Of a stretch of DNA of 26,522 bases, positions 24,247-26,522 are shown one piece after another. The position numbers were made by a program, and so were the translations under genes. The notes beneath the pieces are model-generated. The model made no database searches, was not told the DNA's origin, and worked only from the letters and a program-made list of their open reading frames with translations. Every line of letters begins with the position of its first letter. Within the stretch, counting starts at the first letter, position 1. The DNA comes from UMGS1387 sp045539625 (GTDB lineage: Bacteria > Bacillota > Clostridia > Oscillospirales > CAG-382), in the NCBI GenBank assembly GCA_045539625.1, contig JAZQFS010000047.1, positions 1 to 26,522 of the forward strand. The letters run 5' to 3'.

Positions 24247-24755
24247 TGAAAAGTATAGTTCTTATCGGTATGCCGGGCTGCGGAAAAAGCACTCTCGGCG
24301 TAATTCTGGCAAAGGAGCTGGGGCTCGGCTTTGTTGACACGGACATTGTTATTCAGAATATGACAGGCGTTCTTTTACAGGAAACACTTGAAAAGGAAGG
24401 CGTAAAGGGACTTCTTGACAGAGAAGAACAGGCAATTCTTTCACTTGATTTATCAAAGCCGCTTGTTATTTCAACAGGCGGAAGCGCCGTTCTTCGTGAA
24501 AGCTCCATGGCACATCTTCTTAAAAACGGAGTTGCCGTGTACATAAAGCTTCCCCTTGAAGAAATCGAAAAGCGTATCAACAACCGTTCAACACGTGGTA
24601 TTGCCGCCGAAAACAACGAAACTCTGAGCGACATTTACGCTTACAGAACACCCTTTTATGAAAAATATGCCTGTATCACTGCCCACTGTGCAGGAAAAAG
24701 TGTTGATGAAAATGTAGCGGCAATCAAAAAGGCAGTAATTTCTGCAATTGATTGA
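24246..24755 (+). CDS. aroK: Shikimate kinase
   Basis: A 169-residue cytosolic kinase that makes shikimate 3-phosphate in the chorismate pathway. It has the Walker A loop GMPGCGKST, the substrate DTD motif (VDTDIVIQ), STGGSAV at the position of the usual GGG loop (here Gly-Gly-Ser), and RTPFYEKYA near the end. The usual lid arginine may be in NNRSTRGIAAENN. Two ATGs (24243 and 24246) overlap the folD stop; AGGA at 24237-24240 fits the second better. It is the last gene of the operon; no clear terminator is seen before the next promoter. The Ser in place of the third Gly is a mild departure from the textbook motif. Confidence 0.92.
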   Translation: MKSIVLIGMPGCGKSTLGVILAKELGLGFVDTDIVIQNMTGVLLQETLEKEGVKGLLDREEQAILSLDLSKPLVISTGGSAVLRESSMAHLLKNGVAVYIKLPLEEIEKRINNRSTRGIAAENNETLSDIYAYRTPFYEKYACITAHCAGKSVDENVAAIKKAVISAID

Positions 24756-24764
24756 AAATGACAC

Positions 24765-24793
24765 TTGCAATTGATGCAATAATGTGTTATACT
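24765..24793 (+). promoter_or_regulatory. Promoter of the chain-length/tyrosine-kinase pair
   Basis: TTGCAA (24765-24770) and TATACT (24788-24793) are separated by 17 bases. A TATAAT at 24806-24811 is a second possible -10. TGCAATTGAT occurs at 24743-24752 and again at 24766-24775, over the -35 box. Confidence 0.65.
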
Positions 24794-24825
24794 AAATTAT
24801 CACTGTATAATTGTGAGGAAAAAAT

Positions 24826-25605
24826 ATGGAAAAGAATGAAATCTCAATCTCCGATTTACTGAAAATCGGTCTGAAATGGATACACGTACTTCTTGCAGGT
24901 ATGCTGATTTTCGGTATTGCGCTGTACGTTTACGCTTCAAACTTTGTTGTTCCACAGTACAGAGCAAGCACACGCTACTGTATTCAGACAAGAGGACAGA
25001 GCATAGAAAGCGACGTGCTTGACAGCCAGAGAACGGTAGCATACGCACAGCTTGTACTCGGTACATACATCGACATTCTTGACACAAGAGACTTTTCTGA
25101 GGAAATAGCCTTCTATATGAACGGCAACACCAAGGAAACAGACTCCGAGGAAAAGAAGGCCGCCCTTGCGGAAATTCTTGAAATCAACAAGGATTCCGAC
25201 AAGGTTTATACTGCCGACGGCATCAGAAAGATGATAAAGTACAAGTCCGAGGAAGAAAAAATCTCCTTTGACGTTGACGTTGATTCGGTATCCCACACCG
25301 AAGCCTTTGCCATAGCAAGATGTATTGAAACAGCAGCTTCCGAGTACATCGAGGAAAAGTATCCCGGTGTCGGCGTCGTAACGGTTATTGACAAGGCTAT
25401 TCTCTCAGACAAGCCCGTCAACAACAGAGTATTGCTTATGACTGTTGCAGGCGTGCTTCTGGGTGCAATTCTCGCATTTGCTCTTGTATACATTCTTGAA
25501 TGTACCGACACAAGAATCAAGGACGAGCAGACCTTAAGCGAAAAAACAGGACTTGCCGTAATTGGCGTTATACCCGACATGAGTTCGGAAGGTTCTCAAA
25601 AGTAA
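24826..25605 (+). CDS. Wzz/YveK-type polysaccharide chain-length (kinase modulator) protein
   Basis: A 259-residue membrane protein of the Wzz/chain-length determinant family, short Gram-positive form (YveK, CapA). Two spans, at about 18-38 and 200-222, frame an outside domain of some 160 residues that begins FVVPQYRASTRYCIQT, the usual post-span beta start. The short cytosolic tail (TDTRIKDEQTLSEKTGLAVIGVIPDM) is the part that in relatives switches on the partner tyrosine kinase. A GAGGAA site lies five bases before the ATG. It is followed after 25 bases by the kinase. The pair normally controls length and export of capsule or exopolysaccharide, but no glycosyltransferase, flippase or polymerase lies beside it in this window. 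Confidence 0.92.
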   Translation: MEKNEISISDLLKIGLKWIHVLLAGMLIFGIALYVYASNFVVPQYRASTRYCIQTRGQSIESDVLDSQRTVAYAQLVLGTYIDILDTRDFSEEIAFYMNGNTKETDSEEKKAALAEILEINKDSDKVYTADGIRKMIKYKSEEEKISFDVDVDSVSHTEAFAIARCIETAASEYIEEKYPGVGVVTVIDKAILSDKPVNNRVLLMTVAGVLLGAILAFALVYILECTDTRIKDEQTLSEKTGLAVIGVIPDMSSEGSQK

Positions 25606-25630
25606 TCGGGAAGGAAAACGGTATCGACAT

Positions 25631-26353
25631 ATGTTATTCAGCAAGAAAAATTCAGTAGGCAGCAGAACCTTTGATACAATCATAAAAAAGCCTGTGTTCC
25701 GTGTTGTGGAGGCTTACAAGGCACTTAGAACAAACATTATGTTCTCTGTTCCCGCAGAGGAAGCAAAGGCAAGACGTGTGCTTTTCACAAGTGCAAATCC
25801 CGGTGACGGCAAATCCACCGTCAGCGTAAATACTGCCATAACCTTTGCACAGGCGGACATGAAGGTTGTGCTTGTGGACGCAGATCTTAGAAAGCCCACA
25901 ACTCACAAGTACTTCGGTCTTCCCTCAAAGAAAGGTCTTTCCAACATTCTTTCGGGACAGTGCCCTCTTGAAGAAGCAATTGTTGCTGTTCCCGGCATTG
26001 AAAACCTGTATATTATTCCGTCAGGCGTGCTTCCGCCCAACCCTTCGGAGCTTCTTTCGGGAAAATACATGGAAAAGCTTATGGCACAGCTTGAAGCTGC
26101 GTTTGACGTTGTTATCATTGACACACCTCCCGTGACGGTTGTTGCAGATGCTTTGGCACTTTGCGGATATGTTGACGGCGTTATGGTGGTTGCATCAAAC
26201 AACAAAACCTCATACCCCGAAATGCAGGACGCTGTCAAAAAGCTTGAATTTGCAGACGCCAAGATTTTGGGTGTTGTATTCAACAGAGCAAAAATCAAGA
26301 TTTCGGGAAAGAAGAAAAAGTACAGCAATTATTACAGCGAAAAGCAAGATTAA
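25631..26353 (+). CDS. CpsD/CapB-type tyrosine kinase
   Basis: A 240-residue cytosolic bacterial tyrosine kinase (BY-kinase) of the separate Gram-positive type, activated by the preceding membrane protein. Motifs are Walker A TSANPGDGKST (K61), Walker A' VVLVDADLRKPTTH, and Walker B VVIIDTPPV near residues 160-168. The C terminus carries a short tyrosine cluster (KKYSNYYSEKQD), the usual site of autophosphorylation, with three tyrosines. AAGGAA lies 14 bases before the ATG, a rather long gap, so initiation may depend on the upstream gene. A hairpin follows after the stop and then the end repeat, so this appears to close the unit. Confidence 0.94.
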   Translation: MLFSKKNSVGSRTFDTIIKKPVFRVVEAYKALRTNIMFSVPAEEAKARRVLFTSANPGDGKSTVSVNTAITFAQADMKVVLVDADLRKPTTHKYFGLPSKKGLSNILSGQCPLEEAIVAVPGIENLYIIPSGVLPPNPSELLSGKYMEKLMAQLEAAFDVVIIDTPPVTVVADALALCGYVDGVMVVASNNKTSYPEMQDAVKKLEFADAKILGVVFNRAKIKISGKKKKYSNYYSEKQD

Positions 26354-26360
26354 CACAGAC

Positions 26361-26384
26361 AGGGACTGCCGATGGGCAGTCCCT
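26361..26384. terminator. Perfect 10-bp hairpin after the tyrosine kinase gene
   Basis: AGGGACTGCC (26361-26370) and GGCAGTCCCT (26375-26384) with loop GATG. No T run follows on either strand, so it is not a standard intrinsic terminator. It may act as a stabilising 3' end or belong to the palindrome repeats, since the module beginning at 26391 is shared with 5124-5140. Confidence 0.5.
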
Positions 26385-26394
26385 GAGCTTGTTG

Positions 26395-26522
26395 AAAAAG
26401 TATGTTTTATCTCACGTTTTAGGAAAACCCCCGGCGAGGGTTTTCCTCTTTTTCGTCCTTTTAGGACGAAAAATTCACCTTTCCTGCGCTTTATGAAGCA
26501 TAAGGAGTTTCGCCGTCTGCGG
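26395..26522 (-). repeat. Long inverted repeat, right arm (128 bp)
   Basis: This is the reverse complement of 149-276 with a single difference (26456). In this arm the TTTTCGTCCT hairpin is perfect. The repeat continues to the last base, so its outer end is not seen. Immediately inside it, 26391-26407 match 5124-5140 exactly. Confidence 0.92.

Noticed and set aside
1..26522. Insertion sequence or composite transposon bounded by the inverted repeats
   Set aside because: No transposase or integrase frame exists in the window, and the interior is ordinary chromosomal housekeeping content.

Overview
The window reads as chromosome of a low-to-moderate GC Gram-positive bacterium of the class Clostridia, probably an uncultured gut member of the Oscillospirales/Ruminococcaceae type. 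This placement is an inference from gene content: a T-box riboswitch, a DivIVA-like protein, the YfmF/YfmH peptidase pair, a YveK-type chain-length protein with a separate CpsD-type tyrosine kinase, strong AGGAG ribosome binding sites and many consensus sigma-A promoters with 17-bp spacers. No phage, insertion sequence, CRISPR array, rRNA or tRNA gene was found.

Layout. 1-310: the tail of an upstream unit and a chain of perfect hairpins, containing one arm of a 128-bp inverted repeat whose other arm is the last 128 bases of the window. 326-490 (minus): a 54-residue membrane microprotein with a good promoter. 760-3026 (plus): a hemolysin III/PAQR-type membrane protein and an aspartate kinase, each with its own consensus promoter; both promoters carry the same composite operator-like motif. 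3092-5009: a T-box leader and a sodium:solute symporter. 5091-5182: three back-to-back perfect hairpins. 5205-8081 (minus): a sialidase-like Asp-box protein whose frame is cut by one in-frame UAA, and a malic enzyme. 8310-10835 (plus): a CNNM/CBS (HlyC/CorC-like) membrane protein and a PHP-domain phosphoesterase. 10963-12459 (minus): a tight operon of a DivIVA-like coiled coil, an iron-sulfur fumarase beta subunit without its alpha partner, and a PqqD-like protein. 12635-19837 (plus): an OmpR-family two-component system, a strong terminator, then a 1598-residue relative of the cyclic beta-1,2-glucan synthase NdvB/ChvB that lacks most of the usual C-terminal phosphorylase. 19961-24755 (plus): a five-gene overlapping operon yfmF-yfmH-lgt-folD-aroK. 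24826-26353 (plus): a polysaccharide chain-length protein and its tyrosine kinase, then a hairpin and the second repeat arm.

How it fits together. Several genes concern the envelope: the NdvB-like glucan synthase next to a two-component system, Lgt, the Wzz/BY-kinase pair, the M16 pair and the DivIVA-like protein. A second set is central metabolism around C4 acids and aspartate (malic enzyme, fumarase beta, aspartate kinase) plus folate and shikimate steps.

Most worth following up are the shortened NdvB-like enzyme, the orphan fumarase beta operon, the shared operator on the promoters at 646-698 and 1541-1593 (with a partial match at 19858-19910), the nonsense-split sialidase-like gene and the mosaic hairpin repeats. 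I see no convincing complete new defence or RiPP system.
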